Notes: generated from the sequence alone by a model not told the origin. A stretch of 64,000 nucleotides of DNA from Maribacter polysaccharolyticus (GCF_028882255.1 NZ_JARBUY010000001.1:185975-249974), one strand, 5' to 3'. Numbered from the stretch's first letter, positions 53,604 to 63,470 are shown. Program-made: numbers and translations.

Positions 53604-54395
53604 TCAATAATTGCCGGTCAGTTGTTTTTTAATCTGCTTTAAAGCGAATATTCTTTGGTCTATTTTACCTATGGTGTTAGAGGTTCTGCCCATATCACCA
53701 ATAAGATAGTTTTCGAAATTTGGGTTTTGCATTAAGCTTTCGTATGCTATGGTCAGGTTCCGAGTATCTTTAATAGCGGCTATTTTTTCATAAAAATCTT
53801 GTACATCCTCTTCTTGGACAACCAAACTTCCTGTTTTTAAAGTTATATAACTCTCTGGAATTGTAGCCATTATAGGTTCTAGCTGACTTTCAGTGAAAAG
53901 GCGCGATGAATCAAATTGTGCCTTCACTATAATAAAATCCGCATAATATTGCGCCAAGTGTTTAAGCAGATCTTTTTTACTGAACGTATTAAAGGCTCCC
54001 AAGGTTTTGGCAGACTCGAATGTCGCAGAATAGTTGGTCGCGTTTTCGTTATAGTAGAGCGGTTCTACATACATCCCGAATTTTTCGATACCCATTGTAC
54101 GGTGCGGATTCCTTACATAGGTTAACAGCGTATCCAAACACATCATTCTGTTGCCAAGGAATTTTTTATAATAGTTGAGCTTCTGCTCATCTTTTTCTAG
54201 ATCTAGAAGCACGTTTGTAAAAAAGTTGTTTTCCAATTGTGCGTCTTTTCTATTCTCATTCCATGTATTAATGCTTAAGGCTATCAAAATCCCAATGACC
54301 ACGAGGATAATTTCACCAATAGCGTACTTGAAGTATTGGGTGGTTTTGCCTTCGTTAAGCAAGTTTTGTCGGATTTTACGGAAGAATTTCATCAT
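53604..54395 (-). CDS. DUF6090 family membrane protein
   Basis: 263 residues starting with tandem ATG codons (MMKFFRKIRQNLLNEGKTTQYFKYAIGEIILVVIGILIALSINTWNENRKD). That N terminus, a basic amphipathic stretch then one membrane helix ending in LSINTWNE, is the DUF6090 signature I know from Flavobacteriia. The rest is soluble, helical and contains LLDLEKDEQKLNYYKKFLGNRMMCLDTLLTYV. Function unknown. It is the last gene of the minus-strand signalling block, 87 bases from the Pycsar-like gene, so it may or may not belong to the same transcript. Confidence 0.85.
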   Translation of the reverse strand: MMKFFRKIRQNLLNEGKTTQYFKYAIGEIILVVIGILIALSINTWNENRKDAQLENNFFTNVLLDLEKDEQKLNYYKKFLGNRMMCLDTLLTYVRNPHRTMGIEKFGMYVEPLYYNENATNYSATFESAKTLGAFNTFSKKDLLKHLAQYYADFIIVKAQFDSSRLFTESQLEPIMATIPESYITLKTGSLVVQEEDVQDFYEKIAAIKDTRNLTIAYESLMQNPNFENYLIGDMGRTSNTIGKIDQRIFALKQIKKQLTGNY

Positions 54396-54482
54396 AGCTA
54401 TAAAATATTCCCCTCTTAGTATAGGGTCCAGAGGTGGGTTTTACTTTCATAATGCAGTCTTGTAGTTCTTCTAAAACTAAGG

Positions 54483-55109
54483 TTATACAATCCTAAGCAA
54501 TCCAAAATACACTGCGGTCACAAACAATAAAACAAGACTGATTACCAAAAAACGTATAGATCGTTGTACGTTCCTAAATTTCCAAGCAGCTATTTTGGAA
54601 TTGATATAGATCTGCTCCCCCAATTGCTCAAATACCTCTTTTTCATTAATACTGACCTCATAAAATTTCTTGGAAAACTCTTTGATCGTACCAAACTTTT
54701 TGATAACATCCCCAAAATAGAACACGTTATCATCATAATTGCCTTCCAATTTTGGGATAAAACAACGAACGCTATAAAAAATCGAAATTACGGTTGCTAT
54801 GAACCATAAACTTGTAAGGACATACAATGGGATAGGGTTAGCTTCTGAACGCAATACGGTTTCGGCACTTTGATAAATGAAATTCAGGATTATCCCGTAA
54901 AAGGATAGAATAAGTCCGGCTTTTAGCTCAGAAGCCTTTATAAGGTTGGAAACATAGTTGATGGTACCCCAATAGTGATCCACCAATTCTTCAGCATGTC
55001 CTTTACTTTTAAGTTCATCAAGGAGCCCTTTTTCGAAAGTGGATAACGGATTTTGTCCTTCCTTGGATTCGGTGTTTTTCTGGTTTCCGGATTTTACTGG
55101 TTTGGTCAT
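54483..55109 (-). CDS. Pycsar-TM-like (DUF5706) membrane protein
   Basis: 208 residues. An N-terminal cytoplasmic helix region leads to SNLIKASELKAGLILSFYGIILNFIYQ (helix 1, ~62-80), PLYVLTSLWFIATVISIFYSV (helix 2, ~94-114) and a last helix near 186-205. Between helices 2 and 3 lies a cytoplasmic segment with VFYFGDVIKKFGTIKEFSKKFYEV and LGEQIYINSKIAAWKFRNVQRSIRFLVIS. The order of KA-K-A near helix 1, FG after helix 2 and the IY-NSKI-KFRNVQRSIRF block matches Pycsar effector (DUF5706) proteins as I recall them, but without an HD domain. It sits 28 bases after the cyclase gene. Known relatives are membrane effectors triggered by cyclic nucleotides. Confidence 0.75.
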   Translation of the reverse strand: MTKPVKSGNQKNTESKEGQNPLSTFEKGLLDELKSKGHAEELVDHYWGTINYVSNLIKASELKAGLILSFYGIILNFIYQSAETVLRSEANPIPLYVLTSLWFIATVISIFYSVRCFIPKLEGNYDDNVFYFGDVIKKFGTIKEFSKKFYEVSINEKEVFEQLGEQIYINSKIAAWKFRNVQRSIRFLVISLVLLFVTAVYFGLLRIV

Positions 55110-55137
55110 AGTTTGTAATTTAAAGACTCCAAAAGAA

Positions 55138-56178
55138 TTATTCTAGAACATTATATACTGTAAGCGGTTTTGTTTTGTTTTTCATGGTAATACTGCCTAG
55201 ATTCTCACATTTAAAAGCCTCTTTGACTTTTTCATAGCAATTTTCACAAATGATGATTTGGTTTTCCTTTGCTGCATCTTGTAACCTAGCGGCGGTATTT
55301 ACGGTGTCCCCAATAACCGTATAATCCAACCGTTTAAGCGTTGCAGAACCTATGTTACCTGAAATCATTTCCCCACTTTTTATTCCTATGGAGACCTTGG
55401 GTTTGAAATTTTCCTTATCGGCTATATTGGGAAATCCGTTTACTTGATTTCTGATGGCAAGGGCGGCATCGATGGCACGGTCTAAATGATATTCCCCCCT
55501 AAAAACCGCCATTACGGCATCGCCTATAAATTTATCGATAATGCCATTGTGTTCCATAATTTCCTTGACCATGGCATCAAAATAGGTGTTCAACATGGTG
55601 ACTACAACATCTGGACTTGTCGTTTCGCTAATTTTTGTGAATCCACATACATCAACGAACATAACCGTGCCTTCAATGCTTTCGTTTGCCATGATCTTGG
55701 ACTCGTATTCCCTATTGCACATGAAATTAAGGACATTTTCATCTACATACATCTTAAGTATGTTATTTTCCTTGATCGCCTGTAAGGTTTCCTTGATTTC
55801 CCTGGCGTGTTTCAAGGTTTTTTCCATGGTAAGGGTAAGATCTTCAAAATTGATGGGTTTGGTAATAAAATCAAACGCCCCACGGTTCATGGCCGTGCGA
55901 ATGTTATCCATATCCCCATAAGCCGATACGATGACCGATTTTATCAACGGACTCAACTCATTGAGTTTGGTCAACAGCGTAAGACCATCCATTTCGGGCA
56001 TGTTGATATCGCTCAGAACAATATCCACCTCTGGGTCTTCATCGAGTTTTTCGAGCGCATCCCTACCATTTATGGCAAAAAGAAATTCGTATTCCTTTTC
56101 CCGTATTTTCTTCCTGAACTTTTGCTTGATGAGCGTTTCCAAGTCCGCCTCATCATCCACTACCAATATTTTTGCCAT
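55138..56178 (-). CDS. response regulator with class III nucleotide cyclase domain
   Basis: 346 residues from the ATG at 56176-56178 ([15 protein letters not shown]). The receiver (1-120) has Asp57 in [12 protein letters not shown] and Lys in [12 protein letters not shown] helical linker is followed by a class III cyclase domain (about 165-346): metal Asp176 in [11 protein letters not shown] and Asp220 in [11 protein letters not shown], Lys216 and Asp285 at the two purine-specifying positions ([16 protein letters not shown]), Asn294 and Arg298 in DTVNTAARL. The Lys/Asp pair is the adenylate-cyclase type, so ATP is the likely substrate. It overlaps the preceding receiver gene by one base (TGATG). 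Confidence 0.92.
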   Translation of the reverse strand: MAKILVVDDEADLETLIKQKFRKKIREKEYEFLFAINGRDALEKLDEDPEVDIVLSDINMPEMDGLTLLTKLNELSPLIKSVIVSAYGDMDNIRTAMNRGAFDFITKPINFEDLTLTMEKTLKHAREIKETLQAIKENNILKMYVDENVLNFMCNREYESKIMANESIEGTVMFVDVCGFTKISETTSPDVVVTMLNTYFDAMVKEIMEHNGIIDKFIGDAVMAVFRGEYHLDRAIDAALAIRNQVNGFPNIADKENFKPKVSIGIKSGEMISGNIGSATLKRLDYTVIGDTVNTAARLQDAAKENQIIICENCYEKVKEAFKCENLGSITMKNKTKPLTVYNVLE

Positions 56179-56552
56179 CACTTACTCTGTATTAATTTTT
56201 CCTTTAACAATTTAAAATCGATGGGTTTGGTCAAAAAATCATCGGCCCCCAAACGTTTGGCCGTATTGAAATTCTCTTCATCGCCATAGGCCGTCACCAT
56301 CATGACTACCGGGGGAGGAGCGAGGTAGTTCTTTTTAATGGTCTCGAGCAATTCGAGGCCGCTCATTCCCGGCATATTTATATCCGACAGGATCAAAATC
56401 GCCTCCTGTTCCATTTTTTCCAAGGTTTTCAGGGCTTCCTCCCCAGAAAAGGCAAAAACAAATTCCAATTCTTCCTTGCGTATTTCCTTTCTAAAACGCT
56501 GCTGGAACAACACCTTTACATCTTGCTCATCGTCTACTACCAATATTTTCAT
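56178..56552 (-). CDS. stand-alone response regulator receiver
   Basis: 124 residues, receiver only: [15 protein letters not shown], Asp57 in [13 protein letters not shown] and Lys in [13 protein letters not shown]. Its N-terminal half is similar to that of the cyclase receiver (both [11 protein letters not shown] / [11 protein letters not shown]-like), so the two are paralogues. It has no output domain and may shuttle phosphate or sequester the kinase. It is placed between the propeller kinase and the cyclase in the operon. Confidence 0.93.
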   Translation of the reverse strand: MKILVVDDEQDVKVLFQQRFRKEIRKEELEFVFAFSGEEALKTLEKMEQEAILILSDINMPGMSGLELLETIKKNYLAPPPVVMMVTAYGDEENFNTAKRLGADDFLTKPIDFKLLKEKLIQSK

Positions 56553-56605
56553 AATCTAATCTTTTTTTAATTAATCAATCATATAATGGGGAACATTTGA
56601 CGGTA

Positions 56606-59600
56606 TCAACCCAGGGGTATCGAGATGGTAAAGGTGCTACCTTTCCCAGGAGCTGTTTCCACATTCAATTCCCCTCCGTGCACTTTTACTATATCATAGC
56701 TTAATGATAAACCGAGGCCTGTTCCTTCCCCAGACGGCTTTGTCGTGAAAAAGGGTTGGAAAATCTTATCCAATACATCCTTGGGTACCCCGTTCCCATT
56801 GTCCAAAACCGAAATCAATGCCATATTCCCTTGTTTTTTCGTTCGCACCGATACCGTGGGCTCATAACCATTCGGATGCTGTTCTTTTTTCTTTTTGACC
56901 ACATAAAAAGCATTGGTGATCAAATTCAGTATGACCCTACCCATATCTTGGGGAACGATATTTATTTTACCAATGGAATCATCAAAATCGGTATCCAAAG
57001 TGGCATTGAAAGATTTGTCCTTGGCACGCAAACCATGATAGGCCAGTCGCAGGTATTCATCCGACAAGGTATTGATGTCGGTCGGTTCTTTTTGCCCGCT
57101 GCTGCTTCGGCTATGTTGCAACATCCCCTTAACGATCCCATCGGCACGTTTGCCATGAAAAATGATTTTGTCTTCGTTGTCCGCTACATCCTTTGCCAAA
57201 GCCTTTACTTCGTCATAATTGCCATTTTCAATTTCTTCTTCCAATTCTTCCAAAAGTTCTTTGTTCACTTCGGAAAAGTTATTGACGAAGTTTAGCGGAT
57301 TTTGGATTTCATGGGCAATACCGGCGGTCAATTCTCCCAAGCTGGCCATTTTTTCGGATTGGATCAATTTGGACTGGGTAGATTTCAATTCATCGATTTT
57401 GGTTTTGAGCTGAATCGTTCTGTGTGAAACCCGTTCTTCAAGAATTCTATTCTCTTTGGTCAACTTTCGTGCCCTGAAGACAATATAGGCCCTCAAAATA
57501 CTGGCTGCTATTAAACCGAATAACAAATATGCCCACCAGGTTTGCCACCAAGGGGGATTTATCTTGAAGGATAGGGTATCGGGAGGTGACCAGCTGCCAT
57601 TTCCATTTCTAACAGCAACTTTGAAGGTATAATTACCGGGTTTTAAATTATAATAGTTTTTGGTCTTGGTGCCATGGGCAGCGTAACTCCAATCTTCATC
57701 TTCACCGTCTAACACAAAACGATAGTTTAATTTATCCCTGTTGAATATAACATTACTTCCATAGCTAAAACTAAGGCTGTTCTGGTCAAAGGGTAGGGTA
57801 AGCCCTTCGGGAATATTATAAGGGCTTTTCACAGAATCCCATTTTATATTGTTGGTATGGGCATATGATGAAGCTTGCTTCTTTGTTGAGTCGATCTCAA
57901 TATTCAACCCGAACCCGGGGTTTTCATCCATGACGAACATATTGTTGATTTTAACATTGCCTATGGTACTATCCTGTTGAGGTTCGGAATTAAGAACAAG
58001 AAGTTTCCACTCATTGGAAACACTAGTGATGCCAGACCAAAATTGACCGTTTTTCAGAAATCTAGGTGAATTTTGTAAATAATCATTCGATTTAAAACCA
58101 AGTCCGCCATTAAAATTATAAAAGCCCTTGGAGGTCGTTTTCGCAGTTGCTTTTTCCAGGGGGATCAAACCATTACCACTGGCAGCATACATCCTATTCC
58201 CTTTTTCTGCCAGATCATACAAATCTGTAGGTTGTAGTCCGTTTTCCTTCTTTATCGTAGTCAGCGTATGTTGTTCTAAATTAAGTATACCAAGACCATT
58301 TGTGGTAGCCAACCACAGCTCACCTTCCTTTGAAAAGTAGGCAGCTGCCACATTATTGGCACAAAGACCTTGTTCTTCCCTAAGATAACTTATAGTGTTC
58401 GTCTTTAAATTTACTTTGGCCAAACCATTGGTGGTGGGGGTCCATAGTATTTCTTTGTCATAAGCCATTATAGATCCACTACCGGCCTTTAAAATATCAG
58501 GGTCGTTTTTGGAAACCGCTTTCTTAATGGTGTTGTTTTCAATATCAAAAATATACAGCCCAGAATTCGTGTAGTTGGCAAAAGTATGCTCATTCAAGAT
58601 GGAAATTCCTGCAGCGAAAATATCGGAAGAATTGGCATATAAGGTAAGTTTGTTTTTTTTACGATCAAGTATGGAAAAGCCAGGTCTAGAACTTATATAA
58701 TAAATATCCGGCGATATTTCTTTAATAAAATTGATTGTATTGGGCCTACCATTCATTTGCTCAGGACTAAGGGCTTTTATCGTTTTTTCCTTTAAATCGA
58801 TAATATTGATTCCTCTAGCTGTTCCAAGCCATACCTCACCTCTGGAGTCTTCTTCTATTTCCCAGATTTCATTATTTACCAAGCCTCTTGTGGTATCAAA
58901 ATATTCAGTTTTTAAGGTGAAATTATTGGCGATGAGCACACCTTTGTCCGTTGTAGCTATCCATAAAGAACCATCATTCCTTTTTAAAGGTCTGGGTATT
59001 TTAAGGGAACCTTGTAGCGTACTGTTTAGGGTTATCGTTTTGTGCTTTTTCAGGTTATTACTTAAAATGAACGCTTCTTCAGCTCCCAATATCCAAAAAT
59101 TACCTTTGTTATCTTCTTCCATTTCGGAGCCCGTAACGTTATAGCCATTGACAGCTCCCAATACCTTTACCGTTTGTTCTTTTGGGGAGAGACGTAAAAG
59201 CGTAGGATGTGCTATGTTATTGGTGGCTGAAGGGTAAGGTAAACTGAGCCAAATGTTACCCGATTGATCTTCCGTAATATCCCAAACGATGGAATTCATT
59301 TCAATATCCGCAATACTTGGGAATGTTTTAAGTACTTGCCGATCTTTGTCTAGCACCCCAAGATGATTGGTAAAACCCAACCATAGGTTATCATTACTGT
59401 CCTCTAAAAGCCTCCACGGTTTAGAACTATTGACATTTGTAACTTTTTGCAAACTATTCAATTCCGAATCCATGGTGTAGAACCCTTCATTGAGTGAGGC
59501 GATGTACAAGGTGCCGGTATGGTCACATAGAATATCAAAAGGGGTGAAATTTTCGGTTTGGGTAATCGTGTATTCAATGTCATTGCTAAAATCCAATATG

Positions 59601-60256
59601 GTAATCATACGGTCCGCTGGCCTAACCAACCAAAGTTTGCCTTGGTTGTCGAATGCCATATTGTAGACGGCATTGTAATTAAATGTAAATGCATTTTCAC
59701 CGTCATAAAGCGTTAATGATGATGAGGAGGAAGACGACCCTATCCAAATAGCACCATCCTCGGTTTCTACGAAAGAAGTGATATCATCGCTTATTAACCC
59801 CTCATTCGTAGAAAGTTGGAGTAAATTGACATTCGTACCACCCATCACCCCTGGTGGTTTCATTTTTTTAATGGTAGGCTTTTTAATGTTGGATTTGGTT
59901 ACAGTAAATGGAACAGATTCCAATGTTATTTTTTCTGTTGGAAAATTATCCCAATCTAGCTCATATTCTTTCATTGGTGACTTTAGCGGTTTAAACGTGT
60001 TCAATTCAAAGGGTTTGCTAGGCAGGGCATCCACATCCAAATCGTAAGTTACCGGGGTTATCACCGAATCAATGGTAATGTTCTCCCATTCAAAGGGTTC
60101 CGGATCCGTAAATTGCAAAGGAATGGTTTCTGGGGCCTTATAATTCCCAACGGTGGTTTCGGATTCCGACTTGCTGTTTTTTTTACAGGAAACAATCAAT
60201 AGGCAACACCCTAGGCCCATTAGAAGTAATTGCAGCACTAAATAAGTTTTTTTCAT
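56606..60256 (-). CDS. beta-propeller sensor histidine kinase with lipoprotein signal
   Basis: 1216 residues. The N terminus MKKTYLVLQLLLMGLGCCLLIVSC carries a lipobox (Cys24), followed by a 130-residue Pro/Glu/Thr-rich linker. Then two-component propeller repeats from about 150 to 800 (for example DNQGKLWLV, DSNDNLWLG, DQSGNIWLS, DDSRGEVWLG), a Y_Y_Y-like domain (NYRFVLDGEDEDWSYAAHGTKTKNYYNLKPGNYTFKVAVRNGNGSWSPP), one membrane helix (WWAYLLFGLIAASILRAYIVF), a coiled coil and the kinase core with His982 in GIAHEIQNPLNF. ATPase motifs are NLITNAFYVV, VLDNGNG and GEGTGLGLSLS. A lipobox on such a sensor is unusual. Confidence 0.93.
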   Translation of the reverse strand: MKKTYLVLQLLLMGLGCCLLIVSCKKNSKSESETTVGNYKAPETIPLQFTDPEPFEWENITIDSVITPVTYDLDVDALPSKPFELNTFKPLKSPMKEYELDWDNFPTEKITLESVPFTVTKSNIKKPTIKKMKPPGVMGGTNVNLLQLSTNEGLISDDITSFVETEDGAIWIGSSSSSSSLTLYDGENAFTFNYNAVYNMAFDNQGKLWLVRPADRMITILDFSNDIEYTITQTENFTPFDILCDHTGTLYIASLNEGFYTMDSELNSLQKVTNVNSSKPWRLLEDSNDNLWLGFTNHLGVLDKDRQVLKTFPSIADIEMNSIVWDITEDQSGNIWLSLPYPSATNNIAHPTLLRLSPKEQTVKVLGAVNGYNVTGSEMEEDNKGNFWILGAEEAFILSNNLKKHKTITLNSTLQGSLKIPRPLKRNDGSLWIATTDKGVLIANNFTLKTEYFDTTRGLVNNEIWEIEEDSRGEVWLGTARGINIIDLKEKTIKALSPEQMNGRPNTINFIKEISPDIYYISSRPGFSILDRKKNKLTLYANSSDIFAAGISILNEHTFANYTNSGLYIFDIENNTIKKAVSKNDPDILKAGSGSIMAYDKEILWTPTTNGLAKVNLKTNTISYLREEQGLCANNVAAAYFSKEGELWLATTNGLGILNLEQHTLTTIKKENGLQPTDLYDLAEKGNRMYAASGNGLIPLEKATAKTTSKGFYNFNGGLGFKSNDYLQNSPRFLKNGQFWSGITSVSNEWKLLVLNSEPQQDSTIGNVKINNMFVMDENPGFGLNIEIDSTKKQASSYAHTNNIKWDSVKSPYNIPEGLTLPFDQNSLSFSYGSNVIFNRDKLNYRFVLDGEDEDWSYAAHGTKTKNYYNLKPGNYTFKVAVRNGNGSWSPPDTLSFKINPPWWQTWWAYLLFGLIAASILRAYIVFRARKLTKENRILEERVSHRTIQLKTKIDELKSTQSKLIQSEKMASLGELTAGIAHEIQNPLNFVNNFSEVNKELLEELEEEIENGNYDEVKALAKDVADNEDKIIFHGKRADGIVKGMLQHSRSSSGQKEPTDINTLSDEYLRLAYHGLRAKDKSFNATLDTDFDDSIGKINIVPQDMGRVILNLITNAFYVVKKKKEQHPNGYEPTVSVRTKKQGNMALISVLDNGNGVPKDVLDKIFQPFFTTKPSGEGTGLGLSLSYDIVKVHGGELNVETAPGKGSTFTISIPLG

Positions 60257-60262
60257 ACCGAT

Positions 60263-62437
60263 CTATTTGTTGGTTGTATTTGGCAATTCGATTATAAATG
60301 TGGTTCCCTTATTTTCTGTTGTTTCCACCATTAATTTCCCTCCATGCCCTTTGGTGACGATATCATAACTCATACTAAGTCCCAAGCCCGTACCTTGCCC
60401 AGTAGGTTTGGTGGTGAAAAAGGGCTGGAATATTTTCTCTTTGACTTTTTCAGGAATGCCATCACCATTATCAGAAACACTTATGGTGATATGTTCATTA
60501 GTTTTTTTAGTGCTGACAGCAACTATGGGCTTAAAATTAATAGCCCTTTGTTTTTTCTCGTTTACGGCATAAAAGGCATTCGTAATCAAATTTAGAATTA
60601 CCCGCCCCATGTCTTGTGGTATCATATTTACTTTTCCAATGTTCTCGTCAAAATCGGTAATGAGTTCGGCATTAAATGATTTATCCTTGGCACGAAGACC
60701 ATGATAGGCCAAGCGCAAATACTCATCGGCCAATACATTAATATCAGTTGGTTCTTTAGTACCGCTGCTGCTTCTAGAATGTTGAAGCATACCTTTTACA
60801 ATATTGTCCGCACGTTTACCGTGATGGTTTATCTTTTCTAGATTTTGTTTAATATCCAATGAAATGGCCTTTACTTCTTCAAGATCTCCTTTATCCAATT
60901 CCTCGTTCATTTCATCAATAAGTTCATTACTTACTTCAGAAAAATTGTTGACGAAGTTTAACGGATTTTGAATTTCATGGGCAATGCCGGCAGTTAACTC
61001 TCCAAGGGAAGCCATTTTTTCAGATTGGATAAGTTGGGATTGGGTGGCTTTTAATTCTTCTAAAGATTGATTTAATTCTGATGTTCTTTCTTTTACTTTT
61101 AATTCTAACTTTTCATTTTGTGAAGTAATTAGCGCACCCTTTTCAGCTTCGACCTTTACAAGTTCCATTGCATTTTGACGCATATTCTCATTTTTCTCTC
61201 TCATGCGATAAGCAACAAATGCCAACATGCCTAAAAAGAGAATGGCTTTACCGATCGTATCACTATAAACCATTATTAACCTTAGACTAAAATCATCTGT
61301 TAAAGAGGATTGTCTTACCAAAAATCCAACAAGAGAAAAGACATAAGAAAATGTTAAACAATAAAGAAGTATTCTAGCAGATAAAACTTTATTCTTAGAC
61401 TTTATGGATAGGTAGATTAAGAAAATGCCAATACTGATTTGAAATATAAAATATAGGAAACCCCCTATATCGTTGGTTGCAAAGAAGAAAAATAATGGTA
61501 CAATCAAACTTGCCAAAATAAGCCATTTAGGAACTTTTCCGTAATAAATTTTATAGGCGAACAAAACGCAGAATAAGTAAAAACATAATTCTAAATAAAA
61601 TCTGCAATAGGCAAACATTATCATGTAATGAGATGGTATAGTAAAGTACAAACTATCACCACCATAGAAAGCTGTGCTAATATTCGCTAATAACATTATA
61701 GTAGAAAAAAGAGCGATAAAGAGTAGTTCACTTTCCTCTTTAATAAGGAAATAAAGAAGCCAGAAAAGAATGAAGAAGATGAAAGAACTCAATAAGTCAA
61801 ATAAATGTTTATACCCTATAAAACTCATGTAGTCAAAATAGTCATTGGTAACAAATCTGGTAGAGCCCAAAGGAAGCCATTTAGCAATGCCCCAATAGGT
61901 ACTATAGTCAACATAATGTATGGCTAATGTATATGTAGTGTCAGGCTCTAAAAAAATAGGAGATCGTATCTCAAAATCTTGAATGTGTTCTTTAAATGAG
62001 GCTCTGTCATTCCCTTTTTCTCCAAATTGACGGAACAACTTTCCATTTATATAAATGTCTTCTGCTGCATGGTCTTCTTTATCCAAGTAGAGTGGAAGCT
62101 TTGCAAAAGCACTATCAATGGTAAATTGCAACCTAAACCAACCTTCAAATTTGCCAGAACTATCTGCCATATCATTGGTTATCTGAGAGGGGTTTAATCG
62201 TTCCCAACCAGCTAAATCAATGTCTATAGGAGACGCATCTTGCTTATTTCCTGATTTAAAAATCCAACCTGCTTTCCTTGTTAACCTTAAACCAAAAATT
62301 GAATCTAAATCTGCTTTCGTAAAATGCACGATTGTATCAAGGGCCAATCCATTTTTATCTACAGGGTTTTCTTGTCCTCTTACTGTAAATAGTATACAGA
62401 AAAATAGCGTGATGAATAGTAGGGATTGTTTAATCAT
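60263..62437 (-). CDS. 7TMR-DISM-type sensor histidine kinase
   Basis: 724 residues. A signal peptide (KQSLLFITLFFCILFTVRGQ) is followed by an extracytoplasmic carbohydrate-module-like domain of ~170 residues with GWFRLQFTIDSAFAKLPLYL and TYTLAIHYVDYSTYWG. Next come about seven membrane helices (residues ~205-400), which is the 7TM diverse intracellular signalling plan. A coiled coil leads to the kinase core with His487 in GIAHEIQNPLNF, NLITNAFYAV, VSDNGDGIP and GQGTGLGLSMS. The start overlaps the previous kinase gene by eight bases. The membrane part is visibly more A+T-rich than its neighbours. Confidence 0.93.
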   Translation of the reverse strand: MIKQSLLFITLFFCILFTVRGQENPVDKNGLALDTIVHFTKADLDSIFGLRLTRKAGWIFKSGNKQDASPIDIDLAGWERLNPSQITNDMADSSGKFEGWFRLQFTIDSAFAKLPLYLDKEDHAAEDIYINGKLFRQFGEKGNDRASFKEHIQDFEIRSPIFLEPDTTYTLAIHYVDYSTYWGIAKWLPLGSTRFVTNDYFDYMSFIGYKHLFDLLSSFIFFILFWLLYFLIKEESELLFIALFSTIMLLANISTAFYGGDSLYFTIPSHYMIMFAYCRFYLELCFYLFCVLFAYKIYYGKVPKWLILASLIVPLFFFFATNDIGGFLYFIFQISIGIFLIYLSIKSKNKVLSARILLYCLTFSYVFSLVGFLVRQSSLTDDFSLRLIMVYSDTIGKAILFLGMLAFVAYRMREKNENMRQNAMELVKVEAEKGALITSQNEKLELKVKERTSELNQSLEELKATQSQLIQSEKMASLGELTAGIAHEIQNPLNFVNNFSEVSNELIDEMNEELDKGDLEEVKAISLDIKQNLEKINHHGKRADNIVKGMLQHSRSSSGTKEPTDINVLADEYLRLAYHGLRAKDKSFNAELITDFDENIGKVNMIPQDMGRVILNLITNAFYAVNEKKQRAINFKPIVAVSTKKTNEHITISVSDNGDGIPEKVKEKIFQPFFTTKPTGQGTGLGLSMSYDIVTKGHGGKLMVETTENKGTTFIIELPNTTNK

Positions 62438-63470
62438 TGATTCTTAGGTTAATTATGAAAGTTGTGCCTTCACCTTCTTTTGTTGTCACTTGTAATTCTC
62501 CTCCATGCCCCTTGGTTACAATGTCATAGCTCATACTTAAACCCAAGCCCGTACCTTGACCTGTTGGTTTGGTGGTAAAAAAGGGTTGAAATATTTTATC
62601 TTTTACCTTTTCGGGAATGCCATCACCATTATCAGAAACACTAATGCTAATATGGTTACCTAGGCTTTTAGTACTTACAGAAACTATAGGTTTAAAATTA
62701 ATATCCCTTTGTTTTTTCTCGTTCACGGCATAAAAGGCATTCGTAATTAAATTGAGAATAACCCGCCCCATGTCTTGAGGTATCATGTTTACTTTGCCTA
62801 TGCTCTTGTCAAAATCGGTAATGAGTTCGGCATTAAATGATTTATCCTTGGCCCGCAGACCATGATAGGCCAAGCGCAAATATTCATCGGCAAGGGCATT
62901 GATATCCGTAGGTTCTTTGGTACCACTGCTACTACGACTGTGCTGTAGCATCCCCTTTACAATATTGTCGGCCCGTTTACCGTGGTGGTTTATTTTTTCA
63001 AGGTTTTGTTTGATGTCCGACGCAATGAATTTTGCCTCCTCAAAATCCCCTTTATCCAGTTCCTCGTTCATTTCGTCAATGAGCTCGTTACTCACCTCAC
63101 TGAAGTTGTTGACGAAGTTTAACGGATTTTGGATTTCATGGGCGATACCGGCGGTTAGTTCTCCCAAACTTGCCATTTTTTCGGATTGGATAAGCTGGGA
63201 CTGCGTTGCCTTTAAATTTTCCAAGGATTGTTGTAAGGCTGCGTTGGTTTCCTCTATAGCTTTTCGTTTTTGTTCGAGCTCCTCAATGGTCTCTTCCAAT
63301 AAAATAGCGGTAGTGCGCTTTACTTTTTCCGTTCTTTCCAGTTTGAATGCTGTTATGGTCAATTCATAATCCGCTTTCTTGACCGCATTTATGAGCACCT
63401 CCTTTTCTTCGATGGAAATATTTTCATTTCCTTCAATGGTTTTGAGTATCGTTTGAAGTTGTTGGTTCAT
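62430..63470 (-). CDS. soluble histidine kinase of the FIST-kinase pair
   Basis: 346 residues, no signal peptide or membrane helix. The first 90 residues are helical and coiled coil (ISIEEKEVLINAVKKADYELTITAFKLERTEKVKRTTAILLEETIEEL). The kinase core starts at SEKMASLGELTAGIAHEIQNPLNF with His111 and has the same ATPase motifs as the 7TMR kinase, with which it is nearly identical over ~240 residues. It follows the FIST gene with no gap, so the FIST protein is its probable sensor partner. Confidence 0.93.
   Translation of the reverse strand: MNQQLQTILKTIEGNENISIEEKEVLINAVKKADYELTITAFKLERTEKVKRTTAILLEETIEELEQKRKAIEETNAALQQSLENLKATQSQLIQSEKMASLGELTAGIAHEIQNPLNFVNNFSEVSNELIDEMNEELDKGDFEEAKFIASDIKQNLEKINHHGKRADNIVKGMLQHSRSSSGTKEPTDINALADEYLRLAYHGLRAKDKSFNAELITDFDKSIGKVNMIPQDMGRVILNLITNAFYAVNEKKQRDINFKPIVSVSTKSLGNHISISVSDNGDGIPEKVKDKIFQPFFTTKPTGQGTGLGLSMSYDIVTKGHGGELQVTTKEGEGTTFIINLRIND

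Noticed and set aside
54483-55109. Treating the DUF5706-like protein as a complete anti-phage Pycsar system
   Set aside because: No stand-alone pyrimidine cyclase or other defence gene nearby; the cyclase is a response regulator with adenylate-type residues, so a signalling role is at least as likely.
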